NCBI GenBank assembly: GCA_038184435.1
Contig: CP116227.1
Location: 930,001 to 994,000 of the forward strand
Source: Nocardioides alkalitolerans
GTDB lineage: Bacteria > Actinomycetota > Actinomycetes > Propionibacteriales > Nocardioidaceae
Length of the DNA stretch: 64,000 nucleotides
Direction of reading: 5' to 3'
Shown in pieces: positions 1 to 8,539 of this stretch; within the stretch, counting starts at the first letter, position 1; every line of letters starts with the position of its first letter. The position numbers were made by a program, and so were the translations under genes. The notes beneath the pieces were generated by a model that saw only the letters and a list, made by a program, of their open reading frames with translations, searched no databases and had not been told where the DNA came from.

Positions 1-457
1 CGACGAGGTCGGCAGGGCGCAGCTCGATGTCGAGCCCGCGACGACCGCCGGAGACGAGCACGGTCGCGTGGTCGAGGGCCGAGGCGTCGACGACGGTCCG
101 CAGTGCGCGCTTCTGCCCCACGGGTGAGATGCCGCCGACGACGTACCCGGTCGTGCGCTCGGCGGCCGCCACCTCGGCGAGGCGTGCCTTGCGCGCGCCG
201 AGCGCGGCGGCGGCGGCCTTGAGGTCGAGGGTGCCCGCCACCGGGACGACGCCGACGCAGAGCTCGCCGTCGGCCTCGACGACGATCGTCTTGAGCACCC
301 GGGACGGGTCGATGCCGAGGGCTGCAGCGGCCTCGTCGCCGTACGACGTGGTGCGCGGGTCGTGCTCGTAGGGGTGCAGCTCGAACCACGTGCCCGCCGC
401 GGTGAGCGCCGCGGTCGCGGGGGTGCCGCCGCTCCCGGCGCCGCGCTTCCTGGCCAC
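1..457 (-). CDS. ybaK: Cys-tRNA(Pro) deacylase, YbaK type; 3' end cut by the window
   Basis: The 152 visible residues match the YbaK/EbsC family, cytosolic trans-editing enzymes that hydrolyse cysteine mis-charged on tRNA-Pro. Family blocks are GTPAT at residues 11-15, LKT at 55-57 (the lysine is the family's key catalytic residue), LDLK at 77-80, TGYVVGGISP at 103-112 followed by GQK, and SGGRRGLDIEL near the end. The GTG start was chosen because a minus-strand TAGGCT (464-469) lies six bases upstream, leaderless spacing; there is no Shine-Dalgarno. The family is about 155-165 residues long, so only a few C-terminal residues lie beyond the left edge. No operon partner is visible. Confidence 0.93.
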   Translation of the reverse strand, partial: MARKRGAGSGGTPATAALTAAGTWFELHPYEHDPRTTSYGDEAAAALGIDPSRVLKTIVVEADGELCVGVVPVAGTLDLKAAAAALGARKARLAEVAAAERTTGYVVGGISPVGQKRALRTVVDASALDHATVLVSGGRRGLDIELRPADLV

Positions 458-490
458 TGGCCGAGCCTAGGCCCGCCGGGCGCGGGCGGA

Positions 491-1198
491 CTAGTTGGGC
501 GACCAGCCGGTGCGGTTGAGGTGGGTCGCGGGCAGGGAGGGGATCACGTTGATCGCCCGGAGCTCGGAGGAGAACATCTCGGCCAGCAGCGCGTAGCGCT
601 CCTCCGGGTCGGCCGTCTCGAGCAGCCGCTGGCGGTCCGACAGGGGGAGCGGCGCCACGGCCGACATCGCCCACGAGCGGTAGACGGGATCGGCGGGCAG
701 CGAGCCCTCCACGACGGTGCCGCCGAGCTCCCCGATGACGGCCTGGTACGCCGCGAACAGTGCGCCGGTGTGCTCGACGGTGGTCGCGGAGGGCGGCGAG
801 AGCTGCTCGGGCAGCACCACGACGTCGCCGACGGGGAAGGGCCCGGACACGTCGAGGCTGTCGAGGCGGATCCGGTCGCGGCAGACGGCGACGACGTCGA
901 AGGTGCCGTCGCCGGAGTCCTCGACCTCGGTCAGCTGGAGCCGGCACCCCACGCGGTGGAGCGACTGGTTGCCCCGGTTGCCGACCTCGTAGCCGTCCCG
1001 GATGGCGACCGAGCCGAAGAGGCGGCGGGCCGGGTCGGGCACCGCCTCCAGGTGGCGGACCAGCGCGACGTACCGGTCCTCGAAGACCCGCAGCGGCACC
1101 GTCAGGCCCGGGAACAGCACCGACCCGAGGGGGAACATGGGCAGGCGCTCGACGGCGTCGCCCTCGGCTCCGCCGGTCCCGCCTGCGCTCTCGGTCAC
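491..1198 (-). CDS. LON peptidase substrate-binding domain protein
   Basis: A 235-residue protein made almost entirely of the N-terminal substrate-binding domain of Lon proteases (PF02190), with no AAA+ or peptidase part. The LPMFPLGSVLFPG opening and the FEDRY block near residue 40 are typical. Stand-alone versions are common in actinobacteria; their substrate is unknown, and a role in protein binding or quality control is inference. The GTG start is preceded by a minus-strand TAGGGT (1205-1210) six bases upstream, implying a leaderless transcript divergent from hisD 78 bases away. Confidence 0.88.
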   Translation of the reverse strand: MTESAGGTGGAEGDAVERLPMFPLGSVLFPGLTVPLRVFEDRYVALVRHLEAVPDPARRLFGSVAIRDGYEVGNRGNQSLHRVGCRLQLTEVEDSGDGTFDVVAVCRDRIRLDSLDVSGPFPVGDVVVLPEQLSPPSATTVEHTGALFAAYQAVIGELGGTVVEGSLPADPVYRSWAMSAVAPLPLSDRQRLLETADPEERYALLAEMFSSELRAINVIPSLPATHLNRTGWSPN

Positions 1199-1263
1199 GT
1201 CTCGACCCTAGGTGATGCGTCCCACCAGGAGCCCGCGGTGCGGCCCCGACGGGTGTCGCGGCC

Positions 1264-1269
1264 TAGAAT
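1264..1269 (+). promoter_or_regulatory. -10 element of the his operon (leaderless)
   Basis: TAGAAT lies seven bases before the hisD ATG, with no Shine-Dalgarno between. No clear -35 is visible. The spacing puts the transcript start at or next to the A of the ATG. No T-box or leader peptide is visible, so histidine control through a leader looks unlikely here. Confidence 0.6.
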
Positions 1270-1276
1270 CGGGGTC

Positions 1277-2599
1277 ATGTCGTCATCCGCCTCCGGCGCG
1301 CTGCTGCGCCGCATCGACCTGCGTGGAGCGACCCCCGGTTCCCTCGACTACCGGGCGGTCGTGCCGCGCGCCGACTTCGACGTCGAGGCGGCGGTGCCGG
1401 CGGTGCATGCGATCACGGAGGCCGTGCGCGAGCGCGGTGTCGAGGCGATCCTCGAGCTCGGCGCCCGCTTCGACGGCGTGCAGCTCGACGACATCCGCGT
1501 GCCGGAGGGCGCGACCCAGCGTGCGCTCGCCGAGCTCGACCCGGCCATCCGGGCGGGCCTCGACGAGTCGATCGCGCGGCTGCGGAAGACGTCCGCCGCG
1601 GAGCTGGAGGCCGACGTCGTCACCGACCTCGGTCCCGGCGCCCGGGTGACCCACCGCAAGGTGCCGGTCGACCGGGTGGGCCTCTACGTGCCCGGCGGAC
1701 TCGCGCCGCTGGTGTCCAGCGTGCTGATGAACGTCGTGCCGGCGCAGGTCGCGGGCGTCGGCTCCATCGCGCTCGCCAGCCCGCCGCAGAAGGAGTTCGG
1801 CGGCTCGGTGCACCCGACGATCCTCGCGGCGTGCGCGCTGCTGGGGGTCGACGAGGTGTACGCCGTGGGTGGCGCGCAGGCGGTCGCCATGTTCGCCTAC
1901 GGCACGGGTCCGTGCCGGAAGGTCGACCTGGTGACGGGGCCGGGCAACATCTACGTCGTCACGGCGAAGCGCCTGCTCAAGGGTCTCGTGGGCATCGACT
2001 CCGAGGCGGGGCCGACGGAGATCGCGATCCTGGCGGACGACTCCGCCGACCCGGCCTTCGTCGCGGCCGACCTCATCAGCCAGGCCGAGCACGACCCGCT
2101 GGCCGCGGCGGTGCTCGTCACGCCCAGCACGACCCTGGCGGACGACGTCGAGGCCGAGCTGGAGAAGCAGGTCGGGGCCACGAAGCACGTCGAGCGGATC
2201 CGCACGTCGCTGACGGGGGAGCAGTCGGGCGTCGTCCTCGTCGACGACCTCGAGCAGGGTGTCGCCGTGGTCGACGCCTACGCGGCGGAGCACCTCGAGA
2301 TCCAGACCGTCGACGCGGCGGCCTGGGCGGCCCGGGTGCGCAACGCCGGCGCGATCTTCGTCGGCGGCTTCGCGCCGGTCAGCCTCGGCGACTACTGCGC
2401 CGGCTCGAACCACGTGCTGCCCACGGGCGGCTGCGCCTGCCACTCCTCGGGCCTGTCGGTGCGCGCGTTCACCAAGTCGGTGCACGTGGTGGAGTACGAC
2501 CGCCAGGGTCTCGGCGACGTCGCCGACCACGTCGTCACCCTCGCCGAGGCCGAGGACCTGCCGGGTCACGGTGCCGCGGTGAAGGTGCGGTTCTCGTGA
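1277..2599 (+). CDS. hisD: Histidinol dehydrogenase
   Basis: This 440-residue zinc enzyme performs the last two NAD-dependent oxidations of histidine synthesis, histidinol to histidine. Family blocks are GLYVPGG near 135-141, VGGAQAVAMFAYGT near 197-210, DLVTGPGN near 217-224 and LPTGGCACHSSGLS near the C-terminus. The zinc ligands known for the family correspond to Q269 and H272 in SQAEHD, the aspartate in SLGDY and the histidine in the late GHG. The ATG at 1277 follows a leaderless -10. The reading frame is open upstream, but that part overlaps the divergent LON-domain gene and looks unlike HisD. It is the first gene of a tightly packed his operon. Confidence 0.97.
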   Translation: MSSSASGALLRRIDLRGATPGSLDYRAVVPRADFDVEAAVPAVHAITEAVRERGVEAILELGARFDGVQLDDIRVPEGATQRALAELDPAIRAGLDESIARLRKTSAAELEADVVTDLGPGARVTHRKVPVDRVGLYVPGGLAPLVSSVLMNVVPAQVAGVGSIALASPPQKEFGGSVHPTILAACALLGVDEVYAVGGAQAVAMFAYGTGPCRKVDLVTGPGNIYVVTAKRLLKGLVGIDSEAGPTEIAILADDSADPAFVAADLISQAEHDPLAAAVLVTPSTTLADDVEAELEKQVGATKHVERIRTSLTGEQSGVVLVDDLEQGVAVVDAYAAEHLEIQTVDAAAWAARVRNAGAIFVGGFAPVSLGDYCAGSNHVLPTGGCACHSSGLSVRAFTKSVHVVEYDRQGLGDVADHVVTLAEAEDLPGHGAAVKVRFS

Positions 2600-3789
2600 C
2601 GGCCGGGACCACGGCGACCGACACGACCGACACGAGCTGGCTCCCGCTCCGCGAGGAGCTGGCGGGCATCGCCCCGTACGGCGCGCCCCAGCTCGACGTG
2701 CCGGTGCAGCTCAACGTCAACGAGAACCCGTACGGGCCCTCCGAGGCCTGCGTCGCCGACATCGCCGCGTCGGTGGCGGCGGCGGCGCGCACGCTCAACC
2801 GCTATCCCGACCGGGAGTTCACGGCGCTGCGGACGGCGCTCGCGGCGTACCTCTCCCGGGACGTCGCGGCCGGCCAGGCGCCGATCGCGCCGGAGCAGGT
2901 GTGGGCCGCGAACGGCTCCAACGAGGTCATGCTGCAGCTCCTGCAGGCGTTCGGCGGGCCGGGGCGGACCGCTCTGAGCTTCGCGCCGACCTACTCGATG
3001 TATCCGGAGTACGCACGCGACAGCAACACCGCGTGGGTCGCCGGGCGCCGCCGGGAGGACTTCGCGCTCGACCTCGACGCCGCGGCGGAGCTCATCGCGG
3101 AGCACCGGCCGAGCGTCGTGCTCCTGCCGAGCCCCAACAACCCGACGGGCACGGCGCTGCCGCCGGCCGCGGTGGACGCGCTCTGCGCCGCCGCCGCGGA
3201 GCACGGCAACGACGGCCGGGGCGGCCTCGTCGTGGTCGACGAGGCGTACGGCGAGTTCCGCCGCGCGGGCACCCCGAGCGCCCTCGAGCTGCTGCCGGCC
3301 CACCGGAACCTCGTCGTGTCGCGCACGATGAGCAAGGCGTTCGCCGGCGCGGGCCTGCGGCTGGGCTACCTGGCGGCCGACCGCGTCGTCACGGACGCGA
3401 TCCGCGTCGTACGGCTGCCCTACCACCTGTCGGCGACCACCCAGGCGACCGCGCTCGCGGCGCTGCGGCACACCGACGAGCTGCTCGGGCAGGTCGACGC
3501 GCTCCGCGGCGAACGCGACCGTCTCGTCACGTGGCTGCGCGAGCAGGGCCACGACGTCGCCGACTCCGACGCCAACTTCGTGCTGTTCGGCAGGTTCGCC
3601 GACCGGCACGCGGTGTGGCAGGGGCTGCTCGACCACGGCGTCCTCATCCGCGAGACCGGCCCCGAGGGCTGGCTGCGCGTCTCGGTCGGCACCCCGGCCG
3701 AGATGGCGGCCTTCCGGGACGCCCTCACGACCGTCACCACCACTGTCACCCCCGCTGTCACCCCCGCAGTCACCCAGGAGAACCAGTGA
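2596..3789 (+). CDS. hisC: Histidinol-phosphate aminotransferase
   Basis: A 397-residue PLP enzyme of fold type I that transaminates imidazole acetol phosphate with glutamate. Visible are the LNVNENPYGP substrate block near residues 36-45, AANGSNE, SPNNPTGT (PLP-binding asparagine), VVDEAYGEF and the Schiff-base lysine in SRTMSKAF. The C-terminus carries a low-complexity Thr/Val/Pro tail (TTVTTTVTPAVTPAVT) absent from most homologues, encoded by tandem copies of gtcaccncc at about 3733-3774. The GTG start overlaps the hisD stop codon (GTGA), so translational coupling is likely. Confidence 0.97.
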   Translation: MTAGTTATDTTDTSWLPLREELAGIAPYGAPQLDVPVQLNVNENPYGPSEACVADIAASVAAAARTLNRYPDREFTALRTALAAYLSRDVAAGQAPIAPEQVWAANGSNEVMLQLLQAFGGPGRTALSFAPTYSMYPEYARDSNTAWVAGRRREDFALDLDAAAELIAEHRPSVVLLPSPNNPTGTALPPAAVDALCAAAAEHGNDGRGGLVVVDEAYGEFRRAGTPSALELLPAHRNLVVSRTMSKAFAGAGLRLGYLAADRVVTDAIRVVRLPYHLSATTQATALAALRHTDELLGQVDALRGERDRLVTWLREQGHDVADSDANFVLFGRFADRHAVWQGLLDHGVLIRETGPEGWLRVSVGTPAEMAAFRDALTTVTTTVTPAVTPAVTQENQ

Positions 3790-4400
3790 GCACCCCCCGC
3801 ACCGCCCGCCTCGAGCGCACCACGAGCGAGTCGAAGATCTTCGTCGAGATCGACGTCGACGGCTCGGGCACGCACGACATCTCCACGGGCGTGGGCTTCT
3901 ACGACCACATGCTCACCGCCTTCGCGCGCCACGCCCTCGTCGACCTGACGGTGCGGGCCGAGGGCGACACCTGGATCGACGCCCACCACACGGTCGAGGA
4001 CACCGCGATCGTGCTCGGGCAGGCGATCCGCGAGGCGCTCGGCGACAAGAAGGGCACGCGCCGCTTCGGCGACGCGACGGTCCCGCTCGACGAGGCGCTG
4101 GTGCAGGCCGTCGTCGACATCTCCGGGCGGCCGTACTGCGTGCACACGGGGGAGCCCGAGGGGCAGCAGTACGTGCAGCTCGGCGGCTCCGGCGTGTCCT
4201 ACCTCGGGTCGCTGACCAAGCACGTCTTCGAGACCATCGCCTTCCACGGCCACCTCGCGCTCCACGTGCGCGTGCTGGCCGGCCGGGAGCCGCACCACAT
4301 CGTCGAGACCCAGTTCAAGGCGTTCGCGCGGGCCTTCCGCGACGCGGTCGCCCTCGACCCGCGCGAGACCGGCGTGCCCTCCACCAAGGGCACGCTGTGA
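3786..4400 (+). CDS. hisB: Imidazoleglycerol-phosphate dehydratase
   Basis: At 204 residues this is the monofunctional IGPD form without the N-terminal phosphatase domain found in enterobacteria. It dehydrates imidazole-glycerol phosphate using a two-manganese centre. Metal-binding histidine clusters are visible as FYDHM near residue 38, DAHHTVEDT near 66, SLTKHVFE, and EPHHIVE near 167. The GTG start overlaps the hisC stop by four bases (GTGA). Confidence 0.97.
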   Translation: MSTPRTARLERTTSESKIFVEIDVDGSGTHDISTGVGFYDHMLTAFARHALVDLTVRAEGDTWIDAHHTVEDTAIVLGQAIREALGDKKGTRRFGDATVPLDEALVQAVVDISGRPYCVHTGEPEGQQYVQLGGSGVSYLGSLTKHVFETIAFHGHLALHVRVLAGREPHHIVETQFKAFARAFRDAVALDPRETGVPSTKGTL

Positions 4401-5056
4401 CCGCACCCGCACGCCCGGAGGGCGGGCGGCCGACCGTCGTCGTCCTCGACTACGGCTCCGGCAACCTCCGCTCGGCCGTGCGCGCCGTCGAGCGCGCGGG
4501 CGCCGAGGTCGTGCTGACCGCCGACAAGCAGGCGGCGCTCGACGCCGACGGCCTGCTCGTCCCGGGCGTGGGGGCGTACGCCGCGTGCATGGCCGGCCTG
4601 CGCGCCGTGAAGGGCGACGAGATCATCGGGCGGCGCCTCGCGGGCGGACGTCCGGTCCTCGGCATCTGCGTGGGCATGCAGATCCTGTTCGGCCGGGGCA
4701 TCGAGCACGGCGTCGAGACCGTCGGCTGCGACGAGTGGCCGGGCACGATCGAGCGCCTCGAGGCGCCGGTCGTGCCGCACATGGGGTGGAACACGGTGGA
4801 GGTCCCGGAGGGCTCGACTCTGTTCGCCGGCGTCGCGTCGGAGCGGTTCTACTTCGTGCACTCCTACGCGGCCCGCCGCTGGGAGCTCGTGACCAACGAC
4901 CGCACCCGCGCCCCCCTCGTCACCTGGGCCGAGCACGGCGGCGACCGGTTCGTCGCGGCCGTCGAGAACGGCCCGCTGTGGGCCACCCAGTTCCACCCCG
5001 AGAAGTCGGGCGACGCCGGCGCAGCCCTGCTGCGCAACTGGGTCGCCACGCTCTGA
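4397..5056 (+). CDS. hisH: Imidazole glycerol phosphate synthase, glutamine amidotransferase subunit
   Basis: A 219-residue class I glutamine amidotransferase that supplies ammonia to HisF. The nucleophile cysteine is in GICVGMQ near residue 92 and the catalytic His-Glu is in HPEKS near residue 200. YGSGNL near the start is typical of HisH. It starts at a GTG in a four-base overlap with hisB. Its partner HisF is two genes downstream, as usual in actinobacteria. Confidence 0.97.
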   Translation: MTAPARPEGGRPTVVVLDYGSGNLRSAVRAVERAGAEVVLTADKQAALDADGLLVPGVGAYAACMAGLRAVKGDEIIGRRLAGGRPVLGICVGMQILFGRGIEHGVETVGCDEWPGTIERLEAPVVPHMGWNTVEVPEGSTLFAGVASERFYFVHSYAARRWELVTNDRTRAPLVTWAEHGGDRFVAAVENGPLWATQFHPEKSGDAGAALLRNWVATL

Positions 5057-5112
5057 GCCCTCCGGCCGCCGCGCGGCCGATCGACCCGGAACCGCAAGAA
5101 AGGCAGGCCACC

Positions 5113-5853
5113 GTGCCCGCGACGTACCTCGAGCTCCTCCCCGCCGTCGACATCAAGGGGGGCCAGGCCGTGCAGCTCGTGCAGGGCATCGACGGCTCCG
5201 AGAAGCGCTTCGGCGACCCGATCGAGGCCGCCCTGCGCTGGCAGGAGGCGGGCGCGGAGTGGCTGCACCTCGTCGACCTCGACGGCGCCTTCGGGGTCGG
5301 CAGCAACCGCGCGCTGCAGGCCGAGATCGTCGGTCGCCTCGACATCGACGTCGAGATGAGCGGGGGCATCCGCGACGACGCCTCGCTCGAGGCGGCGCTG
5401 GCGACGGGCTGCCGCCGGGTCAACATCGGCACGGCCGCCATCGAGAACCCGGAGTGGTGCGCCGCCGCGATCGCGCGGCACGGTGACCGGATCGCCATCG
5501 GCCTCGACGTCCGCGGGCGCACGCTCGCCGCGCGGGGCTGGACGAGCGAGGGCGGCGACCTGTACGAGACGCTGGCGCGGCTCGACGCCGAGGGCTGCGC
5601 CCGGTACGTCGTCACCGACGTCAACAAGGACGGCATGCTCGCTGGCCCCAACCTGGAGCTCCTGCGCGACGTGTGCGCCGCGACGTCGCGGCCCGTCGTC
5701 GCGTCGGGAGGGGTGACCACGCTCGACGACATCCGGGCGCTCATGGAGCTCGTGCCGCTCGGCGTCGAGGGCGCGATCGCCGGTACGGCGCTGTACGAGG
5801 GCCGCTTCACCCTCGAGGACGCGCTGGCGCTGACGAAGGGTGCGGGCGCGTGA
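5113..5853 (+). CDS. priA: Bifunctional ProFAR/PRA isomerase (HisA/TrpF)
   Basis: A 246-residue TIM barrel of the actinobacterial PriA type, which isomerises ProFAR (histidine) and, in characterised homologues, phosphoribosyl anthranilate (tryptophan). The general acid/base aspartates lie in LLPAVD (D13) and VVTDVNKDG. The arginine and tryptophan that PriA swaps to accommodate both substrates are present in RGWT. A 56-base gap separates it from hisH and contains AAGAAAGG about ten bases before the GTG start, so this gene has its own ribosome binding site rather than a coupled start. Dual activity is inferred from family. Confidence 0.93.
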   Translation: MPATYLELLPAVDIKGGQAVQLVQGIDGSEKRFGDPIEAALRWQEAGAEWLHLVDLDGAFGVGSNRALQAEIVGRLDIDVEMSGGIRDDASLEAALATGCRRVNIGTAAIENPEWCAAAIARHGDRIAIGLDVRGRTLAARGWTSEGGDLYETLARLDAEGCARYVVTDVNKDGMLAGPNLELLRDVCAATSRPVVASGGVTTLDDIRALMELVPLGVEGAIAGTALYEGRFTLEDALALTKGAGA

Positions 5854-6623
5854 GCCTCGCCGTGCGCGTGATCCCGTGCCTCGACGTCGACGGCGGCCGG
5901 GTGGTCAAGGGGATCAACTTCCGCGAGCTGCGGGACGCCGGCGACCCGGTGGAGCTGGCGCGCACGTACGACGCGGAGGGGGCCGACGAGCTGACCTTCC
6001 TCGACATCTCGGCGTCCCACGAGGGTCGTGCGACCACCCTCGAGATCGTCGCGCGCACGGCGGAGCAGGTGTTCATCCCGCTGACCGTCGGTGGCGGCAT
6101 CTCCAGCGTCGAGGACGTGGACCGCCTGCTGCGGGCCGGCGCGGACAAGGTCGCGGTCAACACCGCCGCGATCCGTCGCCCCGAGCTGGTCGCCGAGATC
6201 GCCGACCGGTTCGGCAACCAGGTGCTCGTGCTCTCCGTCGACGCACGCCGCGTGCCCGCCGGCAGCGAGGGCACCGCCTCGGGATTCGAGGTGACCACGC
6301 ACGGGGGCCGGCGGTCCGCCGGGCTCGACGCGATCGAGTGGGCCGCGCGCGCCGCGCAGCTGGGGGCCGGGGAGATCCTCCTCAACGCGATGGACGCCGA
6401 CGGCACCCAGGACGGCTTCGACCTCGAGCTGCTGCGGGCGGTGCGTCGCGAGGTGTCCGTGCCCGTGATCGCCTCGGGCGGCGCCGGTGCCGTCGAGCAC
6501 TTCGCGCCCGCGGTCGACGCCGGAGCCGACGCGGTGCTCGCCGCGACGGTGTTCCACTTCGGCACCCTGCGGATCGGCCAGGTCAAGGAGGCCATCGCCG
6601 GAGCCGGTCACCCGGTGCGGTGA
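5850..6623 (+). CDS. hisF: Imidazole glycerol phosphate synthase, cyclase subunit
   Basis: A 257-residue TIM barrel that uses HisH-derived ammonia to form imidazole-glycerol phosphate and AICAR. The family start VIPCLDVDGGRVVKG carries the catalytic aspartate; TVGGGI, NTAA, the second catalytic aspartate in NAMDADGTQDGFD and the phosphate-binding ASGGAG follow. The GTG start overlaps the priA stop by four bases. It is the last his gene here; hisG, hisI and hisE are not in the window. Confidence 0.97.
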   Translation: MSLAVRVIPCLDVDGGRVVKGINFRELRDAGDPVELARTYDAEGADELTFLDISASHEGRATTLEIVARTAEQVFIPLTVGGGISSVEDVDRLLRAGADKVAVNTAAIRRPELVAEIADRFGNQVLVLSVDARRVPAGSEGTASGFEVTTHGGRRSAGLDAIEWAARAAQLGAGEILLNAMDADGTQDGFDLELLRAVRREVSVPVIASGGAGAVEHFAPAVDAGADAVLAATVFHFGTLRIGQVKEAIAGAGHPVR

Positions 6624-6649
6624 GCGTGGGCGACGCCTGACCGCCCCAG

Positions 6650-6704
6650 AAATGTGCGGCAGCGACGCGCCCGACCGTCCGGAGCATGTCCCAGCTGCAC
6701 ATTT
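6650..6704. repeat. Dispersed palindromic repeat, copy A
   Basis: Imperfect inverted repeat with outer arms AAATGTGCGGC (6650-6660) and GCTGCACATTT (6694-6704), 10 of 11 pairs matching. The inner text gtcccagc just before the right arm is shared with two further copies at 31.7 and 31.9 kb. It sits between the convergent ends of hisF and the TIGR03085 gene, where a bidirectional terminator or a REP-like element would be expected. Confidence 0.65.
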
Positions 6705-6771
6705 CCGAGCCCGGCCGCCGCGCACGCCCGGCCGCCGCGCACGCCGCGCCGTGTACCCCAGCTCGACGCGG

Positions 6772-7413
6772 TCAGAAGCCGAGCGTGGCGATCTGGAAGC
6801 GGCGCACGGCGAGGTCGGGGCCGGAGACGTCGACGTCGTGCGCCTGCTCGCGGCCGAGCAGACGGAGCACCAGCTCCTGGGGGCGGCCGGTGACGACGGC
6901 GGGACCGTCGCCGCGGCGGAGCACGACGCGACGGCCGTTGCGGGAGTCGACGGCGACGAGGGGGGCGCCGACCTTGCGCGTCGCCATGACGGCGACGGGC
7001 TTGAACAGCCGCCACAGCTCGTCCTCGGCCGTGTCGGGCAGGTCGCGGGGCGTCCAACCGGGCTGGGCCCGCCGCACGTCCTCGTGGTGCACGAAGAGCT
7101 CGACCGTGTTGACGAGGCGGTCGACGGGACCGATCGCCGCCCACGTGAGGAAGGGCCGCCGCAGCTGGTCGGCGAGGAGCGGCAGGTCGGCACGCCCCCA
7201 CCGCTCCGTGGCGCGCTTGGTGAGCGGCGACAGGGGCGGGACGAGCTCGCCCGCCTGGGCCAGCGGGTTGCGCTCGCGCACCAGGAGGTGGACGACGAGG
7301 TCCTTCACGGTCCAGCCGTCGCAGAGCGTCGGGGCGTCGGGGCCGACCTCGACGGCGAGGTCGGCGAGGGCGGAGCGCTCGGCGCGCGCGAAGGTGGGGA
7401 AGGTCGACGGCAC
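6772..7413 (-). CDS. TIGR03085 family metal-binding protein (mycothiol-transferase-like fold)
   Basis: A 213-residue protein of the DinB/maleylpyruvate-isomerase-like superfamily. The motif LCDGWTVKDLVVHLLVRER (about residues 30-48) carries a histidine of the metal site, and HHEDVRR near 113-119 supplies two more. The family is actinobacterial, commonly lies near hisF, and has no proven reaction; a metal- or mycothiol-dependent transferase role is inference. The GTG start has a minus-strand TAGGGT (7420-7425) six bases upstream, so a leaderless message is likely. Confidence 0.85.
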   Translation of the reverse strand: MPSTFPTFARAERSALADLAVEVGPDAPTLCDGWTVKDLVVHLLVRERNPLAQAGELVPPLSPLTKRATERWGRADLPLLADQLRRPFLTWAAIGPVDRLVNTVELFVHHEDVRRAQPGWTPRDLPDTAEDELWRLFKPVAVMATRKVGAPLVAVDSRNGRRVVLRRGDGPAVVTGRPQELVLRLLGREQAHDVDVSGPDLAVRRFQIATLGF

Positions 7414-7422
7414 GTCCCGACC

Positions 7423-8535
7423 CTACGCGCCCGTGCCCCGCGGGCCGGGGGAGGCGGGGGCGAAGGCGCTGGGGAACGCCTCGCGATAGCTCCGCATCGT
7501 GCCCCACGGCGTCGTCACCGACGTGGCGGCGAGCAGGGCCCGCACGACCGCCCGCGCGACCGTCGTCGCGGCGGCGTCGAGGAGCTCGTGGAGCTGCAGC
7601 GCGTGGGTCGCGGGGTCGGGCGCCGGCGCGTCCGGTGGCGCCGTGGACAGGGCGAACAGGGTGTCGCCGTCGAACATCGAGTGCACCGGTCGGATCGAGC
7701 GCGCCAGCCCGTCGTGCGCCACGCCGGCCACCTTCGCGCAGGCCGCCTTCGTCAGGGGGACGTCGGTGGCCACGACGCCGATGGTGGTGGCGAGCGGCGC
7801 CCGGCGCGCGGGGTCGAGGTCGGCGGCCAGGTCGTGCGCCGCCTGCAGCTCGGCGGGGTCGGGCCGCCGGAGGCCCGCACCCGGCAGGTCGGCGGGCAGG
7901 CAGTGGGGGAGACCCCACGGCTGGCCCGTCGACGGGTCGACGCACGAGCCGACGGCGTTGACCGCGACCAGCGCACCCACGGTCCCGCCTCCCCCCAGCA
8001 CCGTCGACGCCGAGCCGATGCCCCCGCGCAGCCCGCCGGCCCGGGCGCCCGTGCCCGCTCCGACCGGCCCGAGCAGCGTCGGCGTCGGGTCCGCGAGCGC
8101 CGTGTCGTGCGCTGCGGCGCCCAGCGCCGCGTCGGGGTGGTGCCGGAACACCCCGCCGCGGCCGAGGTCGAACAGGACCGCCGCCGGCACGATGGGCACG
8201 ACGTCGGCGGGGTCCGGCCCCATCGGGAACCCGACGCGGGCGTCGAGGAGCCGCTGCACGACGCCGTCGACCGCCGCCAGGCCCAGCGCGGAACCGCCGC
8301 CGAGCACCACCGCGTGGACCCGCTCCACCAGGTTGCGCGGGTCCAGCAGGTCGGTCTCCCGCGTGCCGGGGCCGCCTCCGCGGACGTCGCCGCCGGCCAC
8401 CGCGCCGTACGCCGGCGGGAGCACCACCGTCGTGCCGGTGAGCCAGCCGGGATCGGTGCGCTGGGCGTGGCCCACGCGGATGCCCGGCACGTCGAGGACC
8501 GTGTTGGTGGGCCCGGTCGAGCCGGCGGCGGTCAC
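7423..8535 (-). CDS. P1 family peptidase (DmpA/NylC-like N-terminal nucleophile hydrolase)
   Basis: A 370-residue member of the S58/P1 family, enzymes that self-cleave to expose an N-terminal Ser or Thr nucleophile and act on small peptides or amides. Visible blocks are VPGIRVGHA near the start, VVLGGGSALGL near 95, GGIGSAS near 169 and ATTIGVVATD near 250, the block where NylC-type relatives cleave before a threonine. Which residue is the nucleophile here is inference. It starts four bases after the DUF885 gene ends, so the two peptidases should share a transcript and may act in sequence on peptides. Confidence 0.87.
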   Translation of the reverse strand: MTAAGSTGPTNTVLDVPGIRVGHAQRTDPGWLTGTTVVLPPAYGAVAGGDVRGGGPGTRETDLLDPRNLVERVHAVVLGGGSALGLAAVDGVVQRLLDARVGFPMGPDPADVVPIVPAAVLFDLGRGGVFRHHPDAALGAAAHDTALADPTPTLLGPVGAGTGARAGGLRGGIGSASTVLGGGGTVGALVAVNAVGSCVDPSTGQPWGLPHCLPADLPGAGLRRPDPAELQAAHDLAADLDPARRAPLATTIGVVATDVPLTKAACAKVAGVAHDGLARSIRPVHSMFDGDTLFALSTAPPDAPAPDPATHALQLHELLDAAATTVARAVVRALLAATSVTTPWGTMRSYREAFPSAFAPASPGPRGTGA

Positions 8536-8539
8536 GACG